8,645 bases of DNA. Origin: DASCNA01 sp036011305 (GTDB lineage: Bacteria; Verrucomicrobiota; Lentisphaeria; Victivallales; GWF2-38-69). The DNA lies in assembly GCA_036011305.1 (NCBI GenBank), contig DASCNA010000210.1, positions 1 through 8,645 of the forward strand. The letters are read 5' to 3'. The notes below the pieces were generated by a model, which saw only the letters and a list, made by a program, of their open reading frames with translations, searched no databases and was not told where the DNA came from. The stretch's first letter is position 1, and each line of letters begins with the position of its first letter. Made by a program: the position numbers and the translations under genes. Below, piece by piece: positions 1-6,228 of this stretch.

Positions 1-24
1 ACCAGGGAAAAAGTCTTTAAAAAA

Positions 25-29
25 AAGGA
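25..29 (+). promoter_or_regulatory. Shine-Dalgarno site deciding the ardC start
   Basis: AAGGA lies 9 nt upstream of the ATG at 39. It overlaps or abuts the alternative in-frame TTG at 30, which therefore has no usable ribosome binding site. The ATG at 39 overlaps a TGA (ATGA, 39-42) in another frame that is open back to base 1, so coupling to an upstream gene outside the window is possible. Confidence 0.55.
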
Positions 30-38
30 TTGCATAAA

Positions 39-983
39 ATGAAAAACTTAAACACATCAGTATCAACTCAGAATGAAACAATTACGGCAAACTCTAAAAA
101 AAAGGAAAACCACCCTCATCACCCAAAGATAAAATCTAATAAAGACATTTACCAAAAGGTAACTGACTTAATAATAGAAAAAATGGAACATGGTCAAATT
201 GCATGGGAACATCCACTTATAAATAATTGTAGACCTCAGAATTTAATAACAGGTAATATATATAAAGGGATTAATCATTTATTACTTTCTCTTTTTGAAA
301 TCCCTTATTCTATGACATTTAAACAAGCTAAAAATATTGGAGCAAGCATAAAAAAAGGAGCAAAAAGTTTACCTATTGTTTACTGGAATATTTCAAGAAA
401 AACTGAAAAAAATGAAGAAACAGGGGATGAACACGAGCATATATACTATTTTTTAAAGTATTACAATGTATTCAGTATTGATGATATTGAAAATATTCCT
501 GAAAAATATCTGGCAAAGACAAGACATGAAAAAACTAATTTTATTGAAATTAAATCAGCAGAAAGAATAATTAAAAATTTCAAAAATGCTCCTAAGTTTG
601 AAGAAAGCACAAGCGATTTAGTTTATATCCCCTCAACTGATACAATCAGATTAGCCAAAAAAGAATATTTTAAAAATTCAACTCATTATTATTCCAGTTT
701 ATTTCATGAAATGGCTCATTCAACTGGTCATTTTAGTAGGTTAAACAGACTTAATGCAGATTATTCTAATTTAAGTTTTGGCTCTAAGGATTACGCTAAA
801 GAAGAACTGACAGCAGAACTTTCGGCAAGCTTTTTAATGGCTGAAACAGGTGAAAATATAAACATAGAAAATAGAGCTGCTTATATACAGGATTGGTTAA
901 CTGTTCTTAAAAGTGATAAAAGAATGATTGTTTATGCAGCTGCCAAAGCTGAAAAAGCAGTTGATTATATTCTTAATCGTTAG
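39..983 (+). CDS. ardC: ArdC-type antirestriction protein (ssDNA-binding N-domain plus zinc metallopeptidase-like C-domain)
   Basis: ArdC proteins of conjugative plasmids bind single-stranded DNA and protect incoming plasmid DNA from host restriction. Numbered from the ATG at 39 (314 aa), about residues 35-120 form the ArdC N-terminal domain (YQKVTDLIIEKME, then W..P, GN.Y.GIN, TFKQA and GASIKKG blocks). The C-terminal part holds the zinc motif HEMAHSTGH (223-231), followed by a downstream acidic helix KEELTAELSASF that should supply the third ligand. The Lys/His-rich N-terminal tail (about 20-35) is extra. A TTG at 30 is in frame, but AAGGA (25-29) sits 9 nt before the ATG at 39, so I chose the ATG. 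All hallmark residues are present, so it should be active. Length is normal for the family. It lies next to ssb, a common leading-region pairing. The function is family knowledge. Confidence 0.92.
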   Translation: MKNLNTSVSTQNETITANSKKKENHPHHPKIKSNKDIYQKVTDLIIEKMEHGQIAWEHPLINNCRPQNLITGNIYKGINHLLLSLFEIPYSMTFKQAKNIGASIKKGAKSLPIVYWNISRKTEKNEETGDEHEHIYYFLKYYNVFSIDDIENIPEKYLAKTRHEKTNFIEIKSAERIIKNFKNAPKFEESTSDLVYIPSTDTIRLAKKEYFKNSTHYYSSLFHEMAHSTGHFSRLNRLNADYSNLSFGSKDYAKEELTAELSASFLMAETGENINIENRAAYIQDWLTVLKSDKRMIVYAAAKAEKAVDYILNR

Positions 984-1269
984 AGTGATATAGAGTTTTA
1001 TAAATATAAAGGAAATTTCAAAATTTAATAAAAGACTATTTGAAAAGAAAGGGAAAAAATATGAATATAAAATTTTAGGTTTATGTATGAATAATAGGTT
1101 TTTGATTGGGAAAAACAAAAATAAGGAGAGTTTTATTGTATTGAAACTATAAAATATACCGTTTATTTTTTGGTTTAAGTAAAGCAAGAGCGTTATGATT
1201 TATAAGTATTTGAATATAAGTGTATTAAAATGTATGATATTGATGAATTGATATAAGGAGATTTTAAAA
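984..1269. other. Intergenic gap between ardC and ssb
   Basis: No convincing gene lies in these 286 bases. In the plus strand a reading frame is open from 994 to the TAA at 1150-1152. It encodes a lysine-rich stretch ending FIVLKL but has no ATG before 1087 and no ribosome binding site for that ATG, so it may be an eroded gene fragment. An orphan AAGGAG (1123-1128) is followed only by a TTG that stops after two codons. The minus-strand 96-codon frame at 897-1187 is mostly Phe/Ile/Leu/Ser from AT-rich DNA, overlaps ardC and is not credible. The 3' end of the gap holds the ssb promoter. I see no clear rho-independent terminator after ardC. Confidence 0.5.
1210..1238 (+). promoter_or_regulatory. 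Putative sigma70-type promoter of ssb
   Basis: TTGAAT (1210-1215) and TATGAT (1233-1238) are separated by exactly 17 bp. The -10 box matches consensus at 5 of 6 positions and the -35 box at 4 of 6. Transcription would start near 1245, giving a leader of about 25 nt that contains the AAGGAG ribosome binding site (1255-1260) of ssb. In AT-rich DNA such matches occur by chance, but spacing and position are good. It could also be active on single-stranded transferred DNA if it folds, though no hairpin is obvious. Confidence 0.5.
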
Positions 1270-1626
1270 ATGGATAGCATGAATATTATTATTCAAACTG
1301 GCAATGTTGGGAGAATAGATCCTGGAATAACAATGAACGGGAAACAGGTTGCTAATTTTTCAATAGCAAAAGATTTCGGGGGAAAAAGATTGTGGCTTGA
1401 AATTAAAGCATGGGAAAAAGTTGCTGAAGAAGTTTATGACAAGGTCTCTATTGGAGATTTAATCTTAATTAAGGGGCATTATGGATCTGATTATTCTGAT
1501 GATCCTAAGCCAGTTATTATAGCTGATAGTGTTCAGGTTCTTTTAACTAAAGAGTTATGGAATTCTTCTTTGGTCAAAAATCATACAAATAATAACATAA
1601 AAAAACTGAAGAATAAATTTTCATAA
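1270..1626 (+). CDS. ssb: Plasmid-type single-stranded DNA-binding protein, no acidic C-tail
   Basis: This SSB/OB-fold protein (118 aa) should bind ssDNA during transfer or replication. The fold pattern is clear: an N-terminal strand NIIIQTGNVGRID (5-17), VANFSIAKD (28-35), the core strand RLWLEIKAWEKVAE (40-53) with aromatic W42 and W48, the turn GDLILIKGHYG (62-72), and the closing strand PVIIADSVQVL (81-91). After the OB fold there is only a basic tail (KNHTNNNIKKLKNKFS). The acidic DDxIPF-type tip used by chromosomal SSBs to recruit repair and replication proteins is absent. Start choice is supported by AAGGAG ending 9 nt before the ATG at 1270; a second ATG at 1279 is less well placed. 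It follows ardC and has its own likely promoter. The family call is firm; the leading-region role is inference. Confidence 0.85.
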   Translation: MDSMNIIIQTGNVGRIDPGITMNGKQVANFSIAKDFGGKRLWLEIKAWEKVAEEVYDKVSIGDLILIKGHYGSDYSDDPKPVIIADSVQVLLTKELWNSSLVKNHTNNNIKKLKNKFS

Positions 1627-1660
1627 AATATGACAAATAATTAAAATATATAAAAATCCT

Positions 1661-1678
1661 ACCTTCAAGTTTGAGGGT
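1661..1678. terminator. Weak hairpin after ssb, possible terminator
   Basis: ACCTTCAA (1661-1668) and TTGAGGGT (1671-1678) form an 8-bp arm pair with one G-T wobble and only GT between, so the loop must open to four bases. On the plus strand no U-run follows. On the minus strand the hairpin is followed by AGGATTTTT, a better terminator tail, but no minus-strand gene ends here. The surrounding gap (1627-1745) is otherwise featureless AT-rich sequence with no promoter I trust. Confidence 0.2.
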
Positions 1679-1745
1679 GATTATGAGACTTCTAAGGTTT
1701 TATATAAAAACATATATAAACAATATGTAAATAAGGTGAAATGTC

Positions 1746-2102
1746 ATGGAAATAAATAGAACATTTGAAATAATAGGATGCCTGGCAGAAGGGGTAGATC
1801 CAAAAACTTTGCAAAAACTGCCAAATGAATCAGTATTTAATCAGCCAGAGGTTATTCGGGCTTTAAATACAGCTTTTAATATGCTTGGGACAAAATTGCA
1901 GAAAATAAAAGAAGAGGAGAAGAAAAGGAAAAAAAGACCTTTAAAGCAGGGAGAGAAATGGTTAGCGAATGAAGAGGAAGAGTTAAAAAGGAACTTTGAA
2001 AGTGGCAAAGATGTTAATGACTTGGCCAAAGCTCATCATCGCAGCACTCTATCTATAAAGAAGAGGCTGGAAAAAATGGGATTGATTACGTTCCAGAAAT
2101 AG
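1746..2102 (+). CDS. Small two-module protein with C-terminal helix-turn-helix-like domain
   Basis: This 118-aa protein has two conserved modules. Residues 8-48 (IIGCLAEGVDP.T...LP..S...PEVIRAL..A) match a short N-terminal block I recall from widespread small bacterial proteins of unknown function. Residues 49-67 are a charged, lysine/glutamate-rich linker likely to be helical. Residues 70-113 (GEKW..NEEEEL...FESGKDVNDLAKAHHRS..SIKKRLEKMGL) fit a homeodomain-like/Myb-like HTH, with W72 in the first helix and the recognition helix around RSTLSIKKRL. AAGGTG (1733-1738) lies 7 nt before the ATG. The next gene starts 9 nt after this stop, with its AGGAG overlapping the stop codon, so the two are co-transcribed and probably coupled. 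DNA binding is inferred from the fold; the target and regulatory role are unknown. Confidence 0.7.
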   Translation: MEINRTFEIIGCLAEGVDPKTLQKLPNESVFNQPEVIRALNTAFNMLGTKLQKIKEEEKKRKKRPLKQGEKWLANEEEELKRNFESGKDVNDLAKAHHRSTLSIKKRLEKMGLITFQK

Positions 2103-2111
2103 GAGTTATTT

Positions 2112-2885
2112 ATGTTTTTATTATTTAGGTTACTTTTTAGGAGAATGATAATTTTACCTATTTTGCTTATATTAGGAATATATTATGGTCCAAGCTATTA
2201 TGCAGAGTATTATCTTTCTGATATTACAGGAACAAAGGTAACTGCGGATGTTTCATGGTTAAGCCTTTTTACCGGTGATCTCATGTTTAATGATCTGACG
2301 ATTTACTCATCATCTGACTTTGATTATGTTAAAGCTGTAGATTTCAAAAAACTTGAGATCAATATAAATCCTTGGAGTTTTTTTACAGAGAAAAAAGTGG
2401 TTAATATTGTTTCAGCTGATGAAATAGCAGTTACATCTATTTACTTAAATAGTGGCAATAATATTAATACAATTATTAATAATGTGAATGCCTACTTTAA
2501 AAAGGACTCTACGCTACGAGGCAATGGCAGCTGCAGTATAAAAGAATTATTTTTAAGAAATATCAGATTAAGGACATATTATTATTCAACCAAGCCTGTA
2601 GTCTCAAGAGTTCCTAATATTTATTTAACAGATATTAATACAAACAGTGGAGCTCTAAGTACAGTTTCAAATGTTTTAAAAAGCTGTGTTGCTGTAAATG
2701 TAAATGATCAGTATGAAAATAATATTTCATGGTGGGATAAAACAGTAAATGGAGCTGCTACAGGTTTTGGCTTTGCTGTTAATGCTGTTGGAACCGGTGT
2801 AGGTATGGCTAATACTGTTCTTGGCAAAACTGCTGAAGTTCAGGAAACTATAGCAGAAATAAATGAATCTGTAAGTAGTTTTTAG
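2112..2885 (+). CDS. AsmA/DUF748-like membrane-anchored envelope protein
   Basis: This 257-aa protein starts with a positively charged tip and one membrane segment (about residues 2-26), which would leave the rest in the periplasm. Residues 35-125 follow the N-terminal pattern of AsmA-like proteins: TGTKV.ADVSWLSLFTGDL.FNDLTIYSSSDFDYVKA, then KLEININPWSFFTEK.VV.I.SADE..V, and a NNINTIINNVN segment. In that superfamily these beta-strand repeats form a groove that carries or organises envelope lipids in diderm bacteria. The C-terminus (about 205-257) is Gly/Ala-rich and hydrophobic, then a short helical tail. AGGAG (2101-2105) lies 6 nt before the ATG and overlaps the upstream stop. It is far shorter than chromosomal AsmA (about 600 aa) but similar to the short homologues I remember from PVC bacteria. 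Its presence beside transfer genes is unusual; a role in the mating envelope is speculation. Confidence 0.65.
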   Translation: MFLLFRLLFRRMIILPILLILGIYYGPSYYAEYYLSDITGTKVTADVSWLSLFTGDLMFNDLTIYSSSDFDYVKAVDFKKLEININPWSFFTEKKVVNIVSADEIAVTSIYLNSGNNINTIINNVNAYFKKDSTLRGNGSCSIKELFLRNIRLRTYYYSTKPVVSRVPNIYLTDINTNSGALSTVSNVLKSCVAVNVNDQYENNISWWDKTVNGAATGFGFAVNAVGTGVGMANTVLGKTAEVQETIAEINESVSSF

Positions 2886-2948
2886 AAAGATCTAAATGTC
2901 TTATAGATTAAATAAAGTAAATTTGAAATTGGTCATAAGGAGTATTCA

Positions 2949-3089
2949 ATGAGAGAAAGAGACATTTTTTAGAGAAATTAATACAACGTCTTGGGAGTAA
3001 CCTACTTTTTCAAGTATGTGTCAGATTTTGTCTTAACTAATCCATCTTATGTAGGTTTTGGTTTGTTCGTAATTGGTTTATTGTTATAA
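2949..3089 (+). pseudogene. Broken small membrane-protein ORF
   Basis: A strong ribosome binding site AAGGAG (2937-2942) lies 6 nt before the ATG at 2949, but the frame stops at TAG 2970 after seven codons (MRERDIF) and again at TAA 2979. The same frame is open again from 2982 to TAA 3087, encoding YNVLGVTYFFKYVSDFVL, then TNPSYVGFGLFVIGLLL, a good transmembrane end. Shifting -1 at the T6 run (2965-2970) gives LEKLIQRLGSNLL, and shifting back at the T5 run (3006-3010) rejoins FFKYVSDF. The combined product would be a coherent protein of about 47 aa with an amphipathic front and a hydrophobic C-terminus. I infer a decayed gene or homopolymer sequencing errors; programmed frameshifting is less likely. 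It sits between the AsmA-like gene and the convergent relaxase gene. Confidence 0.35.
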
Positions 3090-3093
3090 AAAC

Positions 3094-5997
3094 CTAAAAA
3101 CTGTAGTCTATACCTTTATCTCTATTTGGAGTTTTCGATTTATGTACTCCTGGATATAACTGATCCGACATATGAATTGAGTTTGATTTATTCTTATGAC
3201 GATTGTTATATTTATTAATAAACTTACATAGGTCAAGTTTATTGATAGAACCTTGATCCATTACTTTATCTTTATATGATTTGCGTAATTCTATAAAATT
3301 ATTTAGAGCTTGCCTATGTTTATTTTCTTTTTCATCTTTAATAACATCCAATGCTGCGGTTCTATCTGTATTTCTTGATAATTGATGAGAAAGTCTTTCT
3401 TTTTCTGGTACAAATATTCTACATTCTTTTTTCCCTCTTGATGAACCGACATAAAATGAGTCCTTATTAAGTGATTGTCCTGCAATCACTGCATAGTCTC
3501 TATCAAGTCCCTGAGACTTATGACTTGTCATAAAATAACCATGTTTTAAACATTTAAATTTTGTATCAATTATTTTATTATTTGAAGTAACTATATTTCC
3601 ATTACTATCAATTTTATCTACTTTTACTATTTCACCATTTATTATCTTACTTTTTTTGTTCTCTTTTCTAAATTGTATTATATCACCTTTAGCAATTTCT
3701 ATGTTTTGAATTTCTCCAATATCGTAAGATTTATAATCTGATAAATGTAACTGTCTTTCATTATTTACATATATTTTATTATTTTCAATTTTCTCAATTG
3801 TTACTATTTCATTCTGTTTAAAATTTTGTTTATTAATATTTATATGTATCTTCATATTTTTATGGTAGTTTTGAATATTGGTCTTCTGTGTCCTTGTCCA
3901 GTTATGTGTAATAAATATTTCTTTATCTAGAAGTTTTTCTTGTAGTATATTATTTTCTTTCAATTTATTTCTAATTAATTCAGTTACTTTATCACATTCT
4001 TTATGAGTTGGTGCAGAACCTAAACAATTATTTAAATTTTTCCCATCATTTGTAAATGATAAATATTGCTCAGCAGCATCACTCAAGTATTTGCCTTGTG
4101 ATTCTGAAACCCAGCCTAAATCCTTGTCGAGTATATCAAGCCCCTCTTGGTGTTGATTATTAGACATCAGGCTAACTGCTTTTTTATATTTTCCTTTTTG
4201 TCTTACAATATTATCAAGTGTTGTTACTTTAATATTTGAGTGCTCTTGAATTATTCTGAGGAAGTCACCAGCATCAACAGCCTTATGTTGTCTTATATCA
4301 CCAACAAATAGAATTCTCATATTATTTTTTTCAGCTATATCAAGAACCTGTGCACCATTGATGTTTGATTTAAGACTTGATTCGTCAATGACAAGATAGC
4401 CATCTTTTATGTTTAGCTTTTGATTATTATAATCTATGAAAAATTTTTGAAGAGTCATAGTGTCTGGTGTTACTTTTTCAAATATTGCTTTGACTGCAGA
4501 TCTAGTTGGTGCGACATAATAGATATTTTTTTGACCACCACTAACAAGTCCTTTTTGTAATTCTTCCATAGCTGTAGTTTTACCTGCTCCGGCGACACCT
4601 TGTATAACGTGATACTTACTTTTTGAAGAAAGTATTTCTTTTATAACTTTTCTATGATTAGCAAAATTAAAATTTTCAAATTTCTCTTTATGTATACTTT
4701 TTGGATCAGTAAAAGGTTTATAGTTTTTATTAATTGGGTTATATATATTTTCATTATAGTTAATTTTATCAATGCAATATTTTTCAATAATTAATCCTGA
4801 AACAGTTGTTATTTTATTTAAGTAAGGATTAGTTGTATTATCTTTTAAATTCACTATTTCATTGTGATTGTCGATATCTTGAATTAATTTTGTTAAATCA
4901 ATTTCACCTAGTCCTTGACTTAATGCTTCAGCAATTAGTTCATGTTTATTGATCACACTTTTTCTTTGAAAAAGATTCCCAATTGAATAATTGATAATTT
5001 CTGTATTATTTTTTATTAAATCAATTTTTGGATTTTTGTTAAAAGCATTTGATTTAATTTTACTTAAATGGTTAAGTTCAGCAACATTAAGTTGATTAAG
5101 TTGGAAAGTTTTTAATTTCTCTTTTGTTGTATCTGTAAGTTTTTTATCTCGGGTCAATTTGGTTATAATATGAATTTCTGATGATGTTGGTTTTCTGCCT
5201 TTTTGTTCTTCAAATTTATCTATTTCTTTTTCGATATCTTGTCGCCTTTTAGAATATCGTTTTAGTAGTTCCTCTGAAAATCCTTTGATATCAAATCCCT
5301 CAATATTACCTTTATTATCGTATTTATAATCAATATCATATCCACATTTTTTAACATTAATAGCTAATTGGTTTTGATAAACTTTACCTAAGTGTCTTAT
5401 TGCTTTTACAATATTACATGTTTCTAATGCAACATACTTTTTTGAAATTGGATCGTAAGTTACATTAGCTACTACACAATGAGTATGTAATTGCGGATCT
5501 AGTGCTCTAGATGTATCGTGATGAAATACAGATGCAATTATATTGCCAGTACTTAACGGTTCTTTTATTGTACCAAAAGTTGAATTATCTCGGCATGCTG
5601 CAAATTTTTCAAATTCTATCATTGCAGTAAAAAATGCATTTCTATGAGCTTCAATAAGTCTCTTATCTCCAAGAACATTTGCCATAATTGAAACACTTTT
5701 TTGAGCAGAGCATTGAAAATCAAAATATCTAATTCCTCCCTCTCTGTTCCGGGGTGTGAGCTTTTCTTTTGTCAATGGATTTATATTTTTCCTTAAAAGT
5801 TCAAATGATTTATCACCTTGTTTTATAGTTTTTTCTTCAAGACCAAAATTTTCTACTAGATTTCCATACCATTCTCCTTCAACTGTATCTTTTTCAGAAT
5901 AGTAATCATTATGTATTAGATGTACATCTAAATAATTACTATTTTTACCCATACCAGATATAGTACTTCTATCCTTAATTTTAGCCATAGTAAACAT
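3094..5997 (-). CDS. mobF: MobF-family (TrwC/TraI-type) conjugative relaxase-helicase
   Basis: This 967-aa bifunctional protein should nick oriT through a tyrosine, stay attached to the 5' end, and unwind the transferred strand. Relaxase domain (about 1-300): candidate catalytic tyrosines are Y22 and the pair Y32/Y33 before EGEWYG; DFQCSAQKSVSIM (93-105) is the conserved strand-helix; and HHDTSRALDPQLHTH (159-173) supplies the three metal-binding histidines H160, H171 and H173 with the spacing of TrwC. Helicase domain, SF1B/RecD-like: Walker A GVAGAGKTT (467-475), APTRSAVKAI (496-505), Walker B LVIDESS (535-541), GDIRQH (566-571), LDNIVRQ (594-600), MTSHKSQG (823-830) and FYVGSSRG (848-855). 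The C-terminus after 870 is basic and lacks the long extra domain of F TraI, so size resembles TrwC. The start at 5997 is supported by AAGGG; a second ATG lies at 5988. The gene is transcribed away from the candidate oriT and divergently from the operon at 6229. Confidence 0.95.
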   Translation of the reverse strand: MFTMAKIKDRSTISGMGKNSNYLDVHLIHNDYYSEKDTVEGEWYGNLVENFGLEEKTIKQGDKSFELLRKNINPLTKEKLTPRNREGGIRYFDFQCSAQKSVSIMANVLGDKRLIEAHRNAFFTAMIEFEKFAACRDNSTFGTIKEPLSTGNIIASVFHHDTSRALDPQLHTHCVVANVTYDPISKKYVALETCNIVKAIRHLGKVYQNQLAINVKKCGYDIDYKYDNKGNIEGFDIKGFSEELLKRYSKRRQDIEKEIDKFEEQKGRKPTSSEIHIITKLTRDKKLTDTTKEKLKTFQLNQLNVAELNHLSKIKSNAFNKNPKIDLIKNNTEIINYSIGNLFQRKSVINKHELIAEALSQGLGEIDLTKLIQDIDNHNEIVNLKDNTTNPYLNKITTVSGLIIEKYCIDKINYNENIYNPINKNYKPFTDPKSIHKEKFENFNFANHRKVIKEILSSKSKYHVIQGVAGAGKTTAMEELQKGLVSGGQKNIYYVAPTRSAVKAIFEKVTPDTMTLQKFFIDYNNQKLNIKDGYLVIDESSLKSNINGAQVLDIAEKNNMRILFVGDIRQHKAVDAGDFLRIIQEHSNIKVTTLDNIVRQKGKYKKAVSLMSNNQHQEGLDILDKDLGWVSESQGKYLSDAAEQYLSFTNDGKNLNNCLGSAPTHKECDKVTELIRNKLKENNILQEKLLDKEIFITHNWTRTQKTNIQNYHKNMKIHININKQNFKQNEIVTIEKIENNKIYVNNERQLHLSDYKSYDIGEIQNIEIAKGDIIQFRKENKKSKIINGEIVKVDKIDSNGNIVTSNNKIIDTKFKCLKHGYFMTSHKSQGLDRDYAVIAGQSLNKDSFYVGSSRGKKECRIFVPEKERLSHQLSRNTDRTAALDVIKDEKENKHRQALNNFIELRKSYKDKVMDQGSINKLDLCKFINKYNNRHKNKSNSIHMSDQLYPGVHKSKTPNRDKGIDYSF

Positions 5998-6003
5998 ATT
6001 AAA

Positions 6004-6008
6004 CCCTT
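6004..6008 (-). promoter_or_regulatory. Shine-Dalgarno site deciding the relaxase start
   Basis: On the minus strand AAGGG lies 6 nt before the ATG at 5997. It would be 15 nt from the alternative in-frame ATG at 5988, which has no site of its own. This favours the longer MFTMAKIK start. Confidence 0.5.
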
Positions 6009-6019
6009 ATATATTGATG

Positions 6020-6090
6020 TAATAGAGTATAATATCATGTCTATCTCATACTTCAATAGACAGACGCAATACTCTTATTAGAAAATAAGA
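6020..6090. other. Candidate origin of transfer (oriT): concentric palindrome plus hairpin with R388-like nic core
   Basis: Three nested structures are visible. Inner arms TGTCTAT (6038-6044) and ATAGACA (6056-6062) are perfect around an 11-nt centre. Outer arms GAGTAT (6025-6030) and ATACTC (6069-6074) continue outward as TAATA (6020-6024) against TATTA (6076-6080) with one bulged T. Both pairs centre at about 6050. A second hairpin, TCTTATT (6073-6079) and AATAAGA (6084-6090) with a 4-nt loop, overlaps the right outer arm. Read on the minus strand, the hairpin is followed by TGCGTCTGTCTAT, which I compare from memory with the R388 nic region TGCGTATTGTCT/ATAG bound by TrwC. By that analogy the nick would fall between complement bases 6058 and 6057. 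Its place directly upstream of a MobF relaxase gene supports an oriT. In R388 the hairpin is closer to nic (about 7 nt rather than 15), so this is a candidate, not proof. Confidence 0.5.
6029..6056 (-). promoter_or_regulatory. Putative relaxase promoter within the palindrome
   Basis: Read on the minus strand, TTGAAG (6056-6051) and TATTAT (6034-6029) are 16 bp apart. The leader to the ATG would be roughly 25 nt. The -35 box lies in the centre of the palindrome at 6050 and the -10 box overlaps its left outer arm, so a protein bound to the palindrome would block transcription. In R388 the oriT-bound protein TrwA represses the trw operon, so autoregulation by an oriT-binding protein would fit here. 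This is motif-level evidence only. Confidence 0.4.
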
Positions 6091-6157
6091 TTAAAAAAAT
6101 CACTTAAATAACAACAAATATATTTATAATAACTATTGATATAGTATGTTAAACATG

Positions 6158-6179
6158 TAATATAACACCTAATATAACA
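6158..6179. repeat. 10-bp direct repeat, candidate operator
   Basis: TAATATAACA occurs at 6158-6167 and 6170-6179, separated by CC, so the copies are 12 bp apart, slightly more than one helical turn. They lie on the same DNA face in front of the rightward operon and could be paired binding sites for one of the HTH-like proteins encoded just downstream, or oriT-accessory iterons. Confidence 0.5.
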
Positions 6180-6185
6180 TTGTTA

Positions 6186-6201
6186 AATATTAATTAATAT
6201 T
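6186..6201. repeat. 16-bp perfect palindrome, all A/T
   Basis: AATATTAATTAATATT reads the same on both strands and lies 28 bp before the ATG at 6229. It may be a dimeric operator. Because the region is almost entirely A/T, a chance palindrome of this length is less surprising than it would be in balanced DNA. Confidence 0.45.
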
Positions 6202-6228
6202 ATAAATTATTTGAAATAGAAGACAAAT

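Larger units (their letters stand above)
6136..6206 (+). promoter_or_regulatory. Putative promoter region of the rightward operon
   Basis: Two weak promoter options face the gene at 6229. One is TTGATA (6136-6141) with TAATAT (6158-6163), spacing 16, in which the -10 box coincides with the first copy of a 10-bp direct repeat. The other is TTGTTA (6180-6185) with TATAAA (6201-6206), spacing 15, enclosing the 16-bp palindrome between its boxes. In either case a bound repressor could compete with RNA polymerase. The whole stretch is nearly pure A/T, so exact boxes are uncertain. Confidence 0.35.

Noticed and set aside
1..42. 3' end of an upstream gene
   Set aside because: Two frames are open from base 1 (ending at TAA 35-37 or TGA 40-42, the latter overlapping the ardC ATG), but a dozen codons are too few to tell which, if either, is coding.
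994..1152. Plus-strand open frame between ardC and ssb as a gene
   Set aside because: It has no ATG/GTG/TTG start with a ribosome binding site. It is kept only as a possible eroded fragment in the intergenic entry.
897..1187. Minus-strand 96-codon ORF overlapping the ardC 3' end
   Set aside because: Composition is almost only Phe, Ile, Leu, Ser, Asn and Lys, as expected from AT-rich DNA read backwards. It overlaps ardC and has no ribosome binding site or recognisable motif.
1841..2029. Minus-strand 62-codon ORF inside the small HTH gene
   Set aside because: It is Ser/Phe-rich antisense of the lysine/glutamate-rich linker and lies entirely within a better-supported gene.
2999..3057. Inverted repeat AACCTAC (2999-3005) and GTAGGTT (3051-3057) as a terminator between convergent genes
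   Set aside because: Arms of 7 bp are separated by 45 nt with no U-run after the right arm, so it is not a convincing terminator.
3303..3485. Minus-strand 60-codon ORF in another frame of the relaxase gene
   Set aside because: It is fully contained in the relaxase coding sequence and has no motif or ribosome binding site.
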